In this document: piece after piece, positions 37,525 to 47,328 of the stretch
How positions within the stretch are numbered: the stretch's first letter is position 1
Layout: each line of letters opens with the position of its first letter
Source of the DNA: [Leptolyngbya] sp. PCC 7376
GTDB lineage: Bacteria; Cyanobacteriota; Cyanobacteriia; Cyanobacteriales; MRBY01
Direction: 5' to 3'
Length of the DNA: 64,000 nt
Assembly: GCF_000316605.1 (NCBI RefSeq)
Contig: NC_019683.1
Coordinates: 310,001 to 374,000, forward strand
Position numbers and translations under genes: made by a program
The notes under the pieces: model-generated
Databases searched by the model: none
Told to the model about the DNA's origin: nothing
Seen by the model: the letters and a program-made list of their open reading frames with translations, nothing else

Positions 37525-38013
37525 ATATGCTCAGCATTTTTGTATCTTATTTTTCACAAACAAAGACTTAGTTTGCTGACAATTTCTTGTGACTCAAATC
37601 ACATAATCAATTGATTTAAATTAGAATTTTTCAGGATTTCACTCACGATTTTTATTGATCATAGACATCCGCAATTTGGCGTATGGTCACAGATTTTTCA
37701 TTGTGTAAATACGATACTATTGGCACAGAAGACAAAGGAAATTTTCGTTCTTTTTTGAGCAGTATCTTTCTATTTTTTTGCCGTAATTTCTTTCTTTTTT
37801 CGAGAAAAAACACTTGTGTTGCTGGCTTTTAATCAATCAAAGCTTTGTGCAATCGGGATATATCCGTATCCATACCCCAGAATCTCTCTAGGCGTTTTCA
37901 CCTAAAACTAAAGATTCAGTGCTTCAGTGCAAAAAATGCATTTATTAATCGTGTTTTTCGGATATCCATCATACTTTTTTGTTCAAATTTACGCCTTTTT
38001 ACGGTATTCATTT

Positions 38014-38193
38014 ATGGCTTCTCAAACGACCATTAACATAACCACTCATGACCAAGTTAACGCGCCAGAGATGCCAAAACTCCTGGAAGAATCGCTATGT
38101 CTTGTAGATTTTGATGAGGCGGATATTCAGGCTTTAGAGGCTTTACTTGATGAGTTAATTATTGGTGACGTGGATTTTAGAGCGCTGGCTTAA
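38014..38193 (+). CDS. Small acidic protein, unknown
   Basis: This 59-residue frame is rich in Asp, Glu and Leu, with a likely helical second half (DFDEADIQALEALLDELIIG). The start at the ATG at 38014 is chosen because the upstream extension is hydrophobic, T-rich sequence without support. No signal peptide, membrane segment or cysteine cluster is present beyond one Cys. It is followed 54 bases later by another small gene and then a strong terminator, suggesting a two-gene transcript. I do not recognise the family. Confidence 0.55.
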   Translation: MASQTTINITTHDQVNAPEMPKLLEESLCLVDFDEADIQALEALLDELIIGDVDFRALA

Positions 38194-38247
38194 TGCGATC
38201 GCCTATTTTTTATTTCTTTCAAGTAACAATACTCTCGTAATATAGCT

Positions 38248-38439
38248 ATGGCAGAACTATCTTTTAACGGTCTAACTTTTTCCTACGAGCCCATCCCGAT
38301 TGATCAAGCTGCAAATCTCGTTCAAGCGACGAAAGCAGATAAATCAAAGCAGAGATTGGAGATCAGCAGTGCATTCACGTCCCGAGCTCAAGGTCAGCAA
38401 AGCAATGCAGTACAGAGCACAGCGAGCACCAAGCAATAG
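38248..38439 (+). CDS. Small protein, possibly DUF4278-like
   Basis: The 63-residue protein begins MAELSFNGLTFSYEP, a pattern loosely like the L-x-Y-R-G-x-x-Y start of the cyanobacterial DUF4278 family, and ends in a Ser/Gln/Thr-rich disordered tail. The ATG lacks a strong Shine-Dalgarno sequence. It is probably co-transcribed with the gene at 38014 and is followed by an excellent terminator 33 bases after its stop, which supports it being real. The function is unknown. Confidence 0.55.
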   Translation: MAELSFNGLTFSYEPIPIDQAANLVQATKADKSKQRLEISSAFTSRAQGQQSNAVQSTASTKQ

Positions 38440-38471
38440 CTTTAATTGCAACTTTCCCTATGTATGATGCA

Positions 38472-38499
38472 GACCTTCCAGTGTGGAAGGTCTTTTTTT
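38472..38499 (+). terminator. Intrinsic terminator after the small-gene pair
   Basis: GACCTTCCA and TGGAAGGTC form a perfect nine-pair stem with a GTG loop, followed by seven T. Confidence 0.93.
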
Positions 38500-38643
38500 A
38501 GTGAGCTCTATCCGCCAAAATGCGTAGGGATAGGGCGATCGCCAAGGCAACGGCATCTTGATTGTAGTGTTTAAGAAATATAGAAAAAAATGTAAACCCC
38601 CTTAGCAATCCGTTATTACAGAAAATAGAGTGTGGGGAAGTTT

Positions 38644-41600
38644 ATGGGTTTTCGTCGTCGTATTTGGAAATATGTCCTGCTTTTTGTGATGACGGTTTCC
38701 CTGATTGTGACAGGACTAGCGGGTTGCCAAAATACGACCTCGGTCAATCAGGTACAGGTGACCGATAAGCCTATTGTTTTCCCGCACGTAGACTCATTAC
38801 CCACACCAGAATTACCGGACTGGATTGAGTCGATTAGTCCGAAGGGAGCCACGGAAAGTTTGGCCCAGATTCGAGTGCTCTTTAAGCATCCCCTCATCCC
38901 TGTTGAGCGCATTGATACGCCTCAACAAAAAGAAATTCTCAAAAAATTTCAGGTAATTCCGCCCATCCCTGGGCAATTTCGTTTTCTCACGCCCAAAATG
39001 ATTGGGTTTCAAGCCGATCAGCCATTACCTAAAGCCACTCGTTTTCAGGTCACGATGCAGGCTGGTTTAGCGGATCTTGAAGCTCACGAACTGACGCAGG
39101 ATGTGAAGTGGACTTTTGAAACAGAACAAATCAAGTTGTCGGGTCTACCGGGTACGCCAAATCAATTAGATGATAGTTCTGCGCCTTTAGATTTACAGGT
39201 TGAAAGTCGTCTTACTAGCAATATTCCTCTCGATCTCGATATTGCTGGCGATCGCCTCCTATTCGTAAACGATGACGATGAAAGTCAGGTTGTTGCTTCA
39301 ACGCTAAATTTGGAAACGAGTGATGAAGTGACCCAAGGGCAATTTCAGCCGGATCAGGAGCAATGGCATTATCTAGTCAAACCGAAAAAATCGTTAAATA
39401 AAGCCTCCCACTATCGGTTTGAAGCGCAACCAGGTTTACGGCCGCTACAGGGAAATTTGCCGCTGGACAAGGCGATCACGTCCCATTTCCAAACCTATGA
39501 ACCTCTACGCTATGAACGGATGGAATTTTATGGGGAACCCGGTGCAGGAAAAGCATTCGGGCGATTTGAGCAGGGTAGTCCTTATCTCTATTTCAATAAT
39601 GGTATTAACGCGGATTCGGCGATCGCCAATATTTCGATTAGTCCGAAACCAGTTAAAGACGATGATTTATTTCTGCGAGCTTACAATGGCAGCCATTCGG
39701 TAGAAATTAATCCTTGGGTGCTGGAGCCAGCCACAGAATATACAGTGGCCCTCGGCAAAAATTTAGAGGATGAGTTTGGACAAACCCTTGGCACTGCGAA
39801 GGAAATTAAATTCAATACAGGCAATGTAGCTGGGGATATTTGGGCGCAACAGAGCTTTCATATTTTTCCCGCTGGCACTGATTTAAGCCTTGATGTCGAA
39901 ACGATTAATCTGCCTGACCAAAGTTTTGACATTGGCTATCGCACTGTGCAGCCTACCGATTTGGTTTATGCCGAAAATCCCTATCCTGCGGGCAATAGCA
40001 CAGATCTCGCCCCTGCAAAATCCACTTGGAAAAGTCAGCCAGTGGAGCAAACAAAAAACACCCTTATCAAAACGCCAATTCCCATTCGCGAAAAATTAGG
40101 AAAAGATACTGGAATGCTGGCCTATGGGGTAAAAGCAAAAGCTAATCAATATCTCCAAGATGGGAAACAACAGTGGCGATCGCCGGAATTTTACGGCATG
40201 GTGCAACTCACTAATTTGGGCGTTTTTGCCCAGTGGTTCCCAGAATCAGGCATTGTACGGGTACATCATCTCGACACAGGAAAAGCCGTTGCCAATGCAG
40301 AAATTCAAATTTATCAATCGAAATTAGAGAGTAAAACACGCGGTAATCCCAGCGCTTGTGCCACAGGCAAAACAGACGCTGATGGGAATTTAATTCTTTC
40401 TGGCGGCGAATGGCAGCGATGTTTACGAGGTCAGGAATATGGGCCCAAATTATTGGTAGTGGCAAAGGAGAATACTGATTGGGCATTTGTCAGAACCCAT
40501 GAATATAGCGGCGGTTATGGCTATGGCGTTTATGCAAGCTGGGATACAGGTGAAACCCAAAGTCGTGGCACAATTTTCAGCGATCGCCAACTCTACCAAC
40601 CTGGCGAAAAAGCTTACTTTACAGGCGTTGCCTATTATCTCAAAAACGGTAAGCTGCGTCGCGATATCAACCAAAGTTACAAAGTGATTGTGAGCGATCC
40701 CGAAGGCAAAGAAACGACCCTCGACACCTACCAAACCAATAAATTTGGAACGTTTTCAGTGGAATGGGATGTCCCAGAAAATCAAGATTTAGGCAGTTAT
40801 TATCTCCGCGCCGAAGCAAGCAATGGCAACAGCATTTATGGCAATTTCCGAGTGGCGGAGTTTCGTCCCCCGAATTTCAAAGTAGATCTCGGGCTTAGTA
40901 AAAAGTTTGTCCAGATGGGTGATCGCCTCACTGCGAAAACCACGGGGACTTATCTGTTTGGTGCGCCGGTGAGCAATAGCAAGGTGAATTACTTTGTAAC
41001 GCGGATGCGGGGCTTTTATCGACCAGATGCGTGGGATGAATTTACCTTTGGGCGGCAATGGCATTGGTCAGAATCAGAGCCATCTATCGGCAGTGACGTG
41101 TTGCAAACAGAGAAAAAATTAGATGATGCAGGCCAAGGCTCTCAAGAAATTCAAGTCGATAATGATTTGCCCTATCCCGTCACCTATCGCGTCGAAGCCT
41201 CCGTTACCGATGCTGCAAATCTGTCGGTATCCAATACTCAAGTTTTTACTGCTTTACCCAGCGATCGCCTGATTGGTTTAAGCCATGATTTTGTCGCGGC
41301 AGCCGAAAAACCTTTTAATACTAGACTGCTAGTCACTGATCCTGAAGGGCAACCCATCTCTGGACAAACGGTCAAAGTTGAACTGCAAAAGGTCAATTAC
41401 AGTCGCGTCACGCAAATTATTGAAGGCAGTCGCGTCAATCGTCCCCAGGTGGATTATGAAACAGTCGACACCGAAACCGTTAAGTCAACCCTCGAACCGA
41501 TTACTTTCGATCTCACCTCGCCCGACAGTGGTTCCTACCGCATCCATGCACTAATCAAAGGTCAGGAGGAAGCTGCGGCAACAGATAGTTTTATTTGGGT

Positions 41601-44388
41601 GAGTGGCGGCGATTGGTTTAGTTGGGGCGATCGCTTCGACAATAACCGTATTGAGGTGACCCTCGATAAAAAGAATTACGGCATTGGCGACACTGCAACG
41701 GCTTTAATTCAGTCTCCTTATCAAAAAGCCGAATTATATTTTTCTGTGATTCGCCACGGTGTAATTTATGAAACGAAGCAAACCGTCTCCGGGGCAGCGC
41801 CGACGGTGAATTTTACAGTGACGTCCGATATGATGCCCAATGCAGCGGTGGAAGCGGTGTTGGTACGGCAAGGAGAATCCCTCGAAGAAGCACGCAAAAA
41901 TGGTGTTGATAAGCTGATGAAAATTGGCTTTACGGATTTTAAAACTGACCTCAAAACGAAAGAGTTAACCGTTGACGTTAAGCCTCAACAGGAGAAAATC
42001 ACACCTGGAGCAGAGCAAACATTACAGCTCGAACTCAAAGATCAGCAGGGTCAAGCTGTTGCGGGACAAGTGACAGTGATGGTGGTGAACGATGCCATTT
42101 TGCAACTCAATGGTTACCGTCCGCCAAATCTGCTCGACGAGGTTTATCGCTATCAACCGATTACCACTCGTTGGGCTGATAATCGTCCGAATGTCAGCAT
42201 TGCCCCCCTCGATAAATCTGAGCAAAAAGGCTGGGGTTATGGCGGTGGTGCATCATCAGCTTTAGCCAATACACGCACTCGCACAGATTTTCGGGCGATC
42301 GCCTATTACAACGGTTCAGTGCTAACGAATGCTCAGGGTTTAGCCGAAGTGAAATTTACGCTGCCGGACGACCTGACCACATGGCGAGTTTTGGCGGTAG
42401 CGACTGATGAACAAACCCGTTTTGGTAATGCCGAAGCCGATTTCATTGCCACTCAACCACTTCTCACGAATCCTGTGTTGCCACAATTTGCGCGGGTGGG
42501 CGATCGCCTCGAAGGAGGTGTATTAGTCACGAATACAACGGGTAGCAAAGGTAAGGTGCAAATCCAAGCGGAAGTGAATGGTGCGATGGAATTTGCGAAG
42601 GGTCGCAAGCAACGTCAAACTCTCAAAGAAGATATCGGCAATAACTCTGAAGCCTTTAGAATTTCGGTCGTTGCCACGAAAGCTGGCACTGCCACTTTTA
42701 AATTCACCACCCAAAAAGGTCGAGATGCCGATGCTTTTGAAGTGCCCCTTGAAGTGAAGCAGCTTTCTGTCAGAGAACAGGCGATCACCACAGGAATTTT
42801 GACGGAAGACAAAGCGATCATCCCACTAAAGATTGACGGTGATATGGTGCGTGATCAAGGGGGATTAACCTTGACTTTGGCGAGTACCTTAATTCCTGAA
42901 TTGACCGCACCCGCCCGCCAAACCTTTTATAACGATGATTTCCCATTCCTCGAACCTACCGCGAGCCGTCTTACCATCGCCGCAAATATTGCCATTTTGA
43001 AAGAACGTTATGGTCAAACTTTTGAAAACTTTGATATCAAAACGGAAGCAAAGCAAGCTCTGGAGGATTTAGCGCAGTTGCAATTGCCCAGCGGTGGATT
43101 TGCGTCTTTCCCTGGTGATGAAACACCAGATCCCTATGTCAATCCCTATGCTGCTGAGGCGATTGCCCTTGCCGAACAAGCGAAGCTCAGCGTACCAGCG
43201 GATATGGTCAATCGTTTGCAAACCTACCTCGACCAAACGTTGGCTAACCCAACCCAATTTAGCGTTTGCGAATCCACAAGTTGCAAAGACACTGTTCGTC
43301 TGGGGAACTTGGTTGCACTAGATCAGTTTAAAAACGTGCGGGGTGATTTTGCGTCAGACTTGTATGATGCTCGCGAGGAATTTGATACCGTCGGCAAAAT
43401 TAAACTGGCTCGTCATTTAGCGAAACTCCCCGATTGGCAAACCCAAGCTCAGGCGATCGCCACCGATGTGGGTGAACTAATTTATCAAACTGGACGCACT
43501 GCCCAAATTAATTTGCCCCAACGCTGGTACTGGTATCACTCCAATACCACCGCCCAAGCCCAAGCCCTGCAACTCTTTGTCGAACTCAGCGAAACTCCAG
43601 AGACCGTCAGTCAAGTCTTACAAGGATTACTCGACCAACGGCGCGATGGCACATGGCAGACTAGCTATGATAATGCCCAAGCTCTGACGGCCCTAACCCG
43701 CTATAGCAATACTGAAAGCACCCCGCCAAACCTCGATAGCACGGTTAAACTTGACCGCAAAAAGCTGGCTGACTTTGAATTCTGGGGCTACACACAACCC
43801 AGTGCCACTCTCAATGTGCCGATGGAAGATCTCCCGAAGGGCGATCGCCAACTGATTATCAAGAAAGAAGGCGATGGCAAACTCCATTACCTGAGCGAAT
43901 TTGAGTATCGGCTCACAGGAAACCAACCGGGCAAACTTAATGGTATGCGCATTACCCGCAATATCCGACTTGCCAATAAAACAGAAGTGATTCGTAAATA
44001 TGGACTCTACGATCTCAAGGAACCTTTCACCGTGGGTGCTGGCGAAGTCTTCGATATTGGTCTCGAAATTATCACTGATCACCCTGTTGACCATGTGTTG
44101 ATTAGTGATCCTCTACCCGCCGGATTTGAGGCTATTAATACCGATTTCCAAACTGCCACCACCTATTACCAACCTCAACAAGACAGTTGGCAACTTGATT
44201 ATCAAAAAATCTACAAAGATAAAGTCATAGCTTATGGCGATCGCCTAGATGCTGGCGTTTATAACCTGCACTATCTTGTGAGAGCCGTGACACCTGGCAA
44301 CTTCGACTATCCTGGCGCCGAAGTCTCCCTCCAGTACAACCCCGAAACTTTCGGACGTAGTACATCCTCCCAACTTCAAGTCAAATAA
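38644..44388 (+). CDS. Alpha-2-macroglobulin-like lipoprotein lacking the thioester
   Basis: This 1914-residue protein has a lipoprotein signal (LIVTGLAGC, lipid-anchored Cys at residue 28), then Ig-like macroglobulin domains, a bait-like middle (around the Gly-rich GWGYGGGASSALANTRTR, near residue 1200), the signature DLTTWRVLAVATDE and an alpha-alpha toroid. In most family members the toroid starts with a C-L-E-Q thioester; here the matching place reads FPFLEPTASRL near residue 1434, so Cys and Gln are both replaced. It may still trap proteases mechanically in the periplasm. I use the ATG at 38644, with GGGGAAG before it. No pbpC gene is adjacent, unlike in E. coli. Confidence 0.9.
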   Translation: MGFRRRIWKYVLLFVMTVSLIVTGLAGCQNTTSVNQVQVTDKPIVFPHVDSLPTPELPDWIESISPKGATESLAQIRVLFKHPLIPVERIDTPQQKEILKKFQVIPPIPGQFRFLTPKMIGFQADQPLPKATRFQVTMQAGLADLEAHELTQDVKWTFETEQIKLSGLPGTPNQLDDSSAPLDLQVESRLTSNIPLDLDIAGDRLLFVNDDDESQVVASTLNLETSDEVTQGQFQPDQEQWHYLVKPKKSLNKASHYRFEAQPGLRPLQGNLPLDKAITSHFQTYEPLRYERMEFYGEPGAGKAFGRFEQGSPYLYFNNGINADSAIANISISPKPVKDDDLFLRAYNGSHSVEINPWVLEPATEYTVALGKNLEDEFGQTLGTAKEIKFNTGNVAGDIWAQQSFHIFPAGTDLSLDVETINLPDQSFDIGYRTVQPTDLVYAENPYPAGNSTDLAPAKSTWKSQPVEQTKNTLIKTPIPIREKLGKDTGMLAYGVKAKANQYLQDGKQQWRSPEFYGMVQLTNLGVFAQWFPESGIVRVHHLDTGKAVANAEIQIYQSKLESKTRGNPSACATGKTDADGNLILSGGEWQRCLRGQEYGPKLLVVAKENTDWAFVRTHEYSGGYGYGVYASWDTGETQSRGTIFSDRQLYQPGEKAYFTGVAYYLKNGKLRRDINQSYKVIVSDPEGKETTLDTYQTNKFGTFSVEWDVPENQDLGSYYLRAEASNGNSIYGNFRVAEFRPPNFKVDLGLSKKFVQMGDRLTAKTTGTYLFGAPVSNSKVNYFVTRMRGFYRPDAWDEFTFGRQWHWSESEPSIGSDVLQTEKKLDDAGQGSQEIQVDNDLPYPVTYRVEASVTDAANLSVSNTQVFTALPSDRLIGLSHDFVAAAEKPFNTRLLVTDPEGQPISGQTVKVELQKVNYSRVTQIIEGSRVNRPQVDYETVDTETVKSTLEPITFDLTSPDSGSYRIHALIKGQEEAAATDSFIWVSGGDWFSWGDRFDNNRIEVTLDKKNYGIGDTATALIQSPYQKAELYFSVIRHGVIYETKQTVSGAAPTVNFTVTSDMMPNAAVEAVLVRQGESLEEARKNGVDKLMKIGFTDFKTDLKTKELTVDVKPQQEKITPGAEQTLQLELKDQQGQAVAGQVTVMVVNDAILQLNGYRPPNLLDEVYRYQPITTRWADNRPNVSIAPLDKSEQKGWGYGGGASSALANTRTRTDFRAIAYYNGSVLTNAQGLAEVKFTLPDDLTTWRVLAVATDEQTRFGNAEADFIATQPLLTNPVLPQFARVGDRLEGGVLVTNTTGSKGKVQIQAEVNGAMEFAKGRKQRQTLKEDIGNNSEAFRISVVATKAGTATFKFTTQKGRDADAFEVPLEVKQLSVREQAITTGILTEDKAIIPLKIDGDMVRDQGGLTLTLASTLIPELTAPARQTFYNDDFPFLEPTASRLTIAANIAILKERYGQTFENFDIKTEAKQALEDLAQLQLPSGGFASFPGDETPDPYVNPYAAEAIALAEQAKLSVPADMVNRLQTYLDQTLANPTQFSVCESTSCKDTVRLGNLVALDQFKNVRGDFASDLYDAREEFDTVGKIKLARHLAKLPDWQTQAQAIATDVGELIYQTGRTAQINLPQRWYWYHSNTTAQAQALQLFVELSETPETVSQVLQGLLDQRRDGTWQTSYDNAQALTALTRYSNTESTPPNLDSTVKLDRKKLADFEFWGYTQPSATLNVPMEDLPKGDRQLIIKKEGDGKLHYLSEFEYRLTGNQPGKLNGMRITRNIRLANKTEVIRKYGLYDLKEPFTVGAGEVFDIGLEIITDHPVDHVLISDPLPAGFEAINTDFQTATTYYQPQQDSWQLDYQKIYKDKVIAYGDRLDAGVYNLHYLVRAVTPGNFDYPGAEVSLQYNPETFGRSTSSQLQVK

Positions 44389-44395
44389 CAAAAAA

Positions 44396-44431
44396 AGTCC
44401 CCCTTTCATAAGGAGGATTTAGGGGGATCAA
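44396..44431. repeat. Interspersed C/G-rich hairpin repeat, copy 2
   Basis: AGTCCCCCTTTCATAAGG continues as AGGATTTAGGGGGATCAA and matches 27601-27635. Its TCCCCC and GGGGGA arms pair, so between these convergent genes it can also act as a two-way terminator; an A run before it gives U-rich tails on the minus strand. Confidence 0.75.
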
Positions 44432-44458
44432 TATTTATTTTTGAATCATCTTTCGTTT

Positions 44459-45349
44459 TTAGACGACAATGTTGAGCTTTTTCAGAGCAGACTCAACCCG
44501 TCCATCAGCATCAGCCTGTAGCTCATCAAACTGCTCAATTACCTCACCAGGGAATTTTTCGAGAGCCTTGAGAGAAAGAGAAATACGCTTCGAACTCTCC
44601 TCAACATCAGTAATGAGAACGCGAACTTCCTGACCAACCTGAAACAAGTCCTCAAGCTGAGGGACCTGCTTATCACTGATTTGACTACGGTGTAGTAATC
44701 CAGTCATGCCATCTAGTTCGACAAACACACCGTAAGGCTTAATGTTGGCAATCTTACCTGTGACCAATGCCCCAATCGACAGCTTCCGCATAATTTCTAC
44801 TTGGGCAGCATGGCGTTGAGAAAGCACTAATTTACGTCGTTCTTGATCAAGCTCAAGAAAATTGACGGTCAGCACCTGACCCATCAGCGCTTCAACATTT
44901 TTATCCACGAGGTGAGAGTTTGGCACAAAACCTCGTAATCCTTTCACATCGCCAGTGACGCCACCACGGTTACTGCCGGTAATCCTAATTTGCACAGAGC
45001 TTCCAGATTCAGCGGCCTGTGCTAACTCTTCCCAAATACGTTTTTCTTCGAGCTTACGGCGGGAGAGAGTAACCTGACCATCAGCGTTTTGTTCACGAAT
45101 AATCAAAAATTCTCTTTCTTCACCCATAGGCAAAACTTCTTGAAGATCCGTTTCTCCAGCAAGGAGTGCTTCTCCAGTGGGGACAAAGCCAGGAGATTTC
45201 CCTTTAATGTCAATAAATACGCCGTCTGAAGTTTGCTCAACTACTTTCCCTTTAACAGTTTGCCCTTGCTCGAAGTGATATTCATGCTCACCGAGGGCAT
45301 CTGCGAAATCGTCCATTGAGAAAGCAATTGAAGGATTATCTGAAGTCAT
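44459..45349 (-). CDS. rpsA: Ribosomal protein S1 homologue (short, three S1 domains)
   Basis: The 296-residue protein has three S1 RNA-binding domains: GQTVKGKVVEQTSDGVFIDI (about 28-95), a diverged middle one with GLRGFVPNSHL, and GALVTGKIANIKPYGVFVEL (about 190-265). E. coli S1 has six; cyanobacteria and chloroplasts use shorter forms, often two paralogues, one of which (Rps1b) helps translation initiation on mRNAs lacking a Shine-Dalgarno sequence. The length fits that shorter paralogue, but I cannot separate the two with certainty. It stands alone and converges on the macroglobulin gene. Confidence 0.88.
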   Translation of the reverse strand: MTSDNPSIAFSMDDFADALGEHEYHFEQGQTVKGKVVEQTSDGVFIDIKGKSPGFVPTGEALLAGETDLQEVLPMGEEREFLIIREQNADGQVTLSRRKLEEKRIWEELAQAAESGSSVQIRITGSNRGGVTGDVKGLRGFVPNSHLVDKNVEALMGQVLTVNFLELDQERRKLVLSQRHAAQVEIMRKLSIGALVTGKIANIKPYGVFVELDGMTGLLHRSQISDKQVPQLEDLFQVGQEVRVLITDVEESSKRISLSLKALEKFPGEVIEQFDELQADADGRVESALKKLNIVV

Positions 45350-45483
45350 TGCTGGATTAAGCTGTGCGAAATTTTTGATATGAATAGGCTTAATCCTATC
45401 GTACTCCGCAGCTTTTATTGTCTGCCTAGAGGGGAATTAACCTATGGAAAGATTTTTGTGGAATGGGTAATATAATCAGGCAC

Positions 45484-47307
45484 TTATTGGGTATGAAGTT
45501 TTAAGCGTTCAAGGAAGTTTGGATCATCTCTCAGCATTTGATTAAAGGTCGCGATATCGACAGGCGGACTAAATAAATAGCCTTGAATTTCATTACAGTG
45601 ATGGGCTTTTAGGAATTCAAATTCGGCTGCGCTCTCAACGCCCTCAGCAACAGTCGTTAACTCTAGCTGTTTTGCCATCATAATAATGTGTTTAACGATG
45701 GTGGAGTTGGTCACATTCCGCATGATATTTCGGACAAAGCAACGGTCGATTTTAAGAATGTCAAAGGGGAAATTTTGGAGATAGCTTAGGGAAGAATAGC
45801 CTGTGCCAAAGTCATCAATTGCAATGGGAAAGCCTTGGTCTTTTAGGGACTGGAGATTGGCGATCGCCAGTTCGACGTCAGAGATCAAAATCGTTTCAGT
45901 GACTTCCAGCTCGATTTGATTTGCAGAGATATGATAACAGTCTAAAATCTCGGCCAAATTATGCGCGAGATTTGGTTGGTAAAATTGCCGTCCCGATAGA
46001 TTAATCGCTAAACGAATTGGCGGTAGATCCTGTTCATGCCATTGTTGCAATTGGCGACAAGCTGCTTCAAAAACCCATTGACCAATCCCACTAATCAAAC
46101 CATTTTTTTCAGCGAGGGGAATAAAGTTTACGGGTGGCACTAGGCCAAACTCTGGATGTTGCCAACGAATTAATGCTTCGGCACCCAGTATTTTCCCTGT
46201 ATTCGTATCAACTTTTGGTTGATAGTATAAAACGAGTTGCTCACGGTGGAGTGCCTCATATAAATCTGTATCCAGCAGGAGCTTTGAGGATTTGCCACGC
46301 TGTTTATCTTCTGGACGGTGGATATAGTAATTCTGCTTACCTTGATTTCGGGCAATATCCATCGCCTCCTTCGCCTGATTGAGATAGCGATCAAAGTTAT
46401 ATTCTGCTTGGGGCATTGTCACTATACCGACATGCCAATTAATCAAAATTTTTCGCGACTCTACCGTAATGGGCTGGGTAAATGCCTGTAGAATTTGGTT
46501 CACGATAGCGCTCAGATCCGCAGGCTGGGCATTACGAGTGGGCGGAGAAATGAGCACAAAATCTGTGTAATTAATGCAGGCTAAATAATCCGTTTCGGAG
46601 ATGGTTCCCACTAAATAGCGCACAATATTTTTCAACACTGTATTGCCGAAATGATAGCCATACAGTTCATTAATACGTTCAAATCGATCAACGCTTAAAT
46701 AAAAGATTGGCACAACCCATGCATCGTCAGAATCTTGAGTCACATGGTCTAAATTTTCTTGCTGCCACTGTTTTAGTAGGCGATTGAGATCATCACGGAG
46801 GGCTAGCTGATTCGGAAGCTGGGTAATCGGATCATGGGTAACCGTATAGTTAATACTTTTGCTGTTGCCCTGCTGTTTTTGTCGAAAATGGGTGCGCCAT
46901 AGCCGATGTTTGCGGAGACGAGCTTGGATCGCATCGAGTAATTCTTCAGTGGTAAAGGGTTTCGTTAGGTAATCATCTGCGCCGAGGTTCATGCCCTGAC
47001 GAATATTGTCTTTTGTGCCAAGGGCAGTCAGAAAAAGGAAGGGAATTGTTTCAGTTTTGGGATCAGATTGGAGACTATTGAGGATGCCATAGCCATCGAT
47101 CCCTGGCAACATAATGTCGCACACGATCAAGGCTGGGGGAGTGGCGATCGCCACAGCTAATCCAAGCTCACCATTTTCAGCTTCAAGAACGTCATAATCC
47201 TCAGCCAATAACAATGTCACAATCAGTTCACGAATAGAATCATCATCTTCTATGACCAAAACAGTAGGCTGCTGATTGTCTTGGGTGGGCAAAGATGAGT
47301 TCTCCAT
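45484..47307 (-). CDS. Response regulator with REC, degenerate GGDEF and EAL domains
   Basis: In its 607 residues the receiver (VLVIEDDDS, phospho-Asp in IVCDIMLPGIDG, K in TKPF) is complete. The GGDEF domain is degenerate: the active-site strand reads CINYTDFVLI instead of GGDEF, so it should not make c-di-GMP. The EAL domain keeps EALIRW, INLSGRQ, LEVTET, DDFGTGYSSL and KIDRCF, so it should hydrolyse it. The gene lies 21 bases after a PAS histidine kinase on the same strand, so the pair very likely forms a cognate two-component system that lowers c-di-GMP on stimulus. Confidence 0.94.
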   Translation of the reverse strand: MENSSLPTQDNQQPTVLVIEDDDSIRELIVTLLLAEDYDVLEAENGELGLAVAIATPPALIVCDIMLPGIDGYGILNSLQSDPKTETIPFLFLTALGTKDNIRQGMNLGADDYLTKPFTTEELLDAIQARLRKHRLWRTHFRQKQQGNSKSINYTVTHDPITQLPNQLALRDDLNRLLKQWQQENLDHVTQDSDDAWVVPIFYLSVDRFERINELYGYHFGNTVLKNIVRYLVGTISETDYLACINYTDFVLISPPTRNAQPADLSAIVNQILQAFTQPITVESRKILINWHVGIVTMPQAEYNFDRYLNQAKEAMDIARNQGKQNYYIHRPEDKQRGKSSKLLLDTDLYEALHREQLVLYYQPKVDTNTGKILGAEALIRWQHPEFGLVPPVNFIPLAEKNGLISGIGQWVFEAACRQLQQWHEQDLPPIRLAINLSGRQFYQPNLAHNLAEILDCYHISANQIELEVTETILISDVELAIANLQSLKDQGFPIAIDDFGTGYSSLSYLQNFPFDILKIDRCFVRNIMRNVTNSTIVKHIIMMAKQLELTTVAEGVESAAEFEFLKAHHCNEIQGYLFSPPVDIATFNQMLRDDPNFLERLKLHTQ

Positions 47308-47328
47308 CGGGACTTACCTCAAAAGTAC

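Larger units (their letters stand above)
37241..38013. other. Gene-poor AT-rich interval between fni and two small genes
   Basis: About 770 bases with no credible protein gene. The left half holds a candidate small RNA ending in a strong terminator (37485-37524); the right half is very AT- and T-rich and likely forms a long leader or promoter region for the small gene at 38014. Open frames here have no ribosome site, no known family and unusual composition. Confidence 0.5.

Noticed and set aside
37197-37571. A 124-codon plus-strand frame over the fni start and the orphan terminator
   Set aside because: It has no ribosome site, overlaps the 5' end of fni in antisense and runs through a strong terminator hairpin; composition does not look coding.
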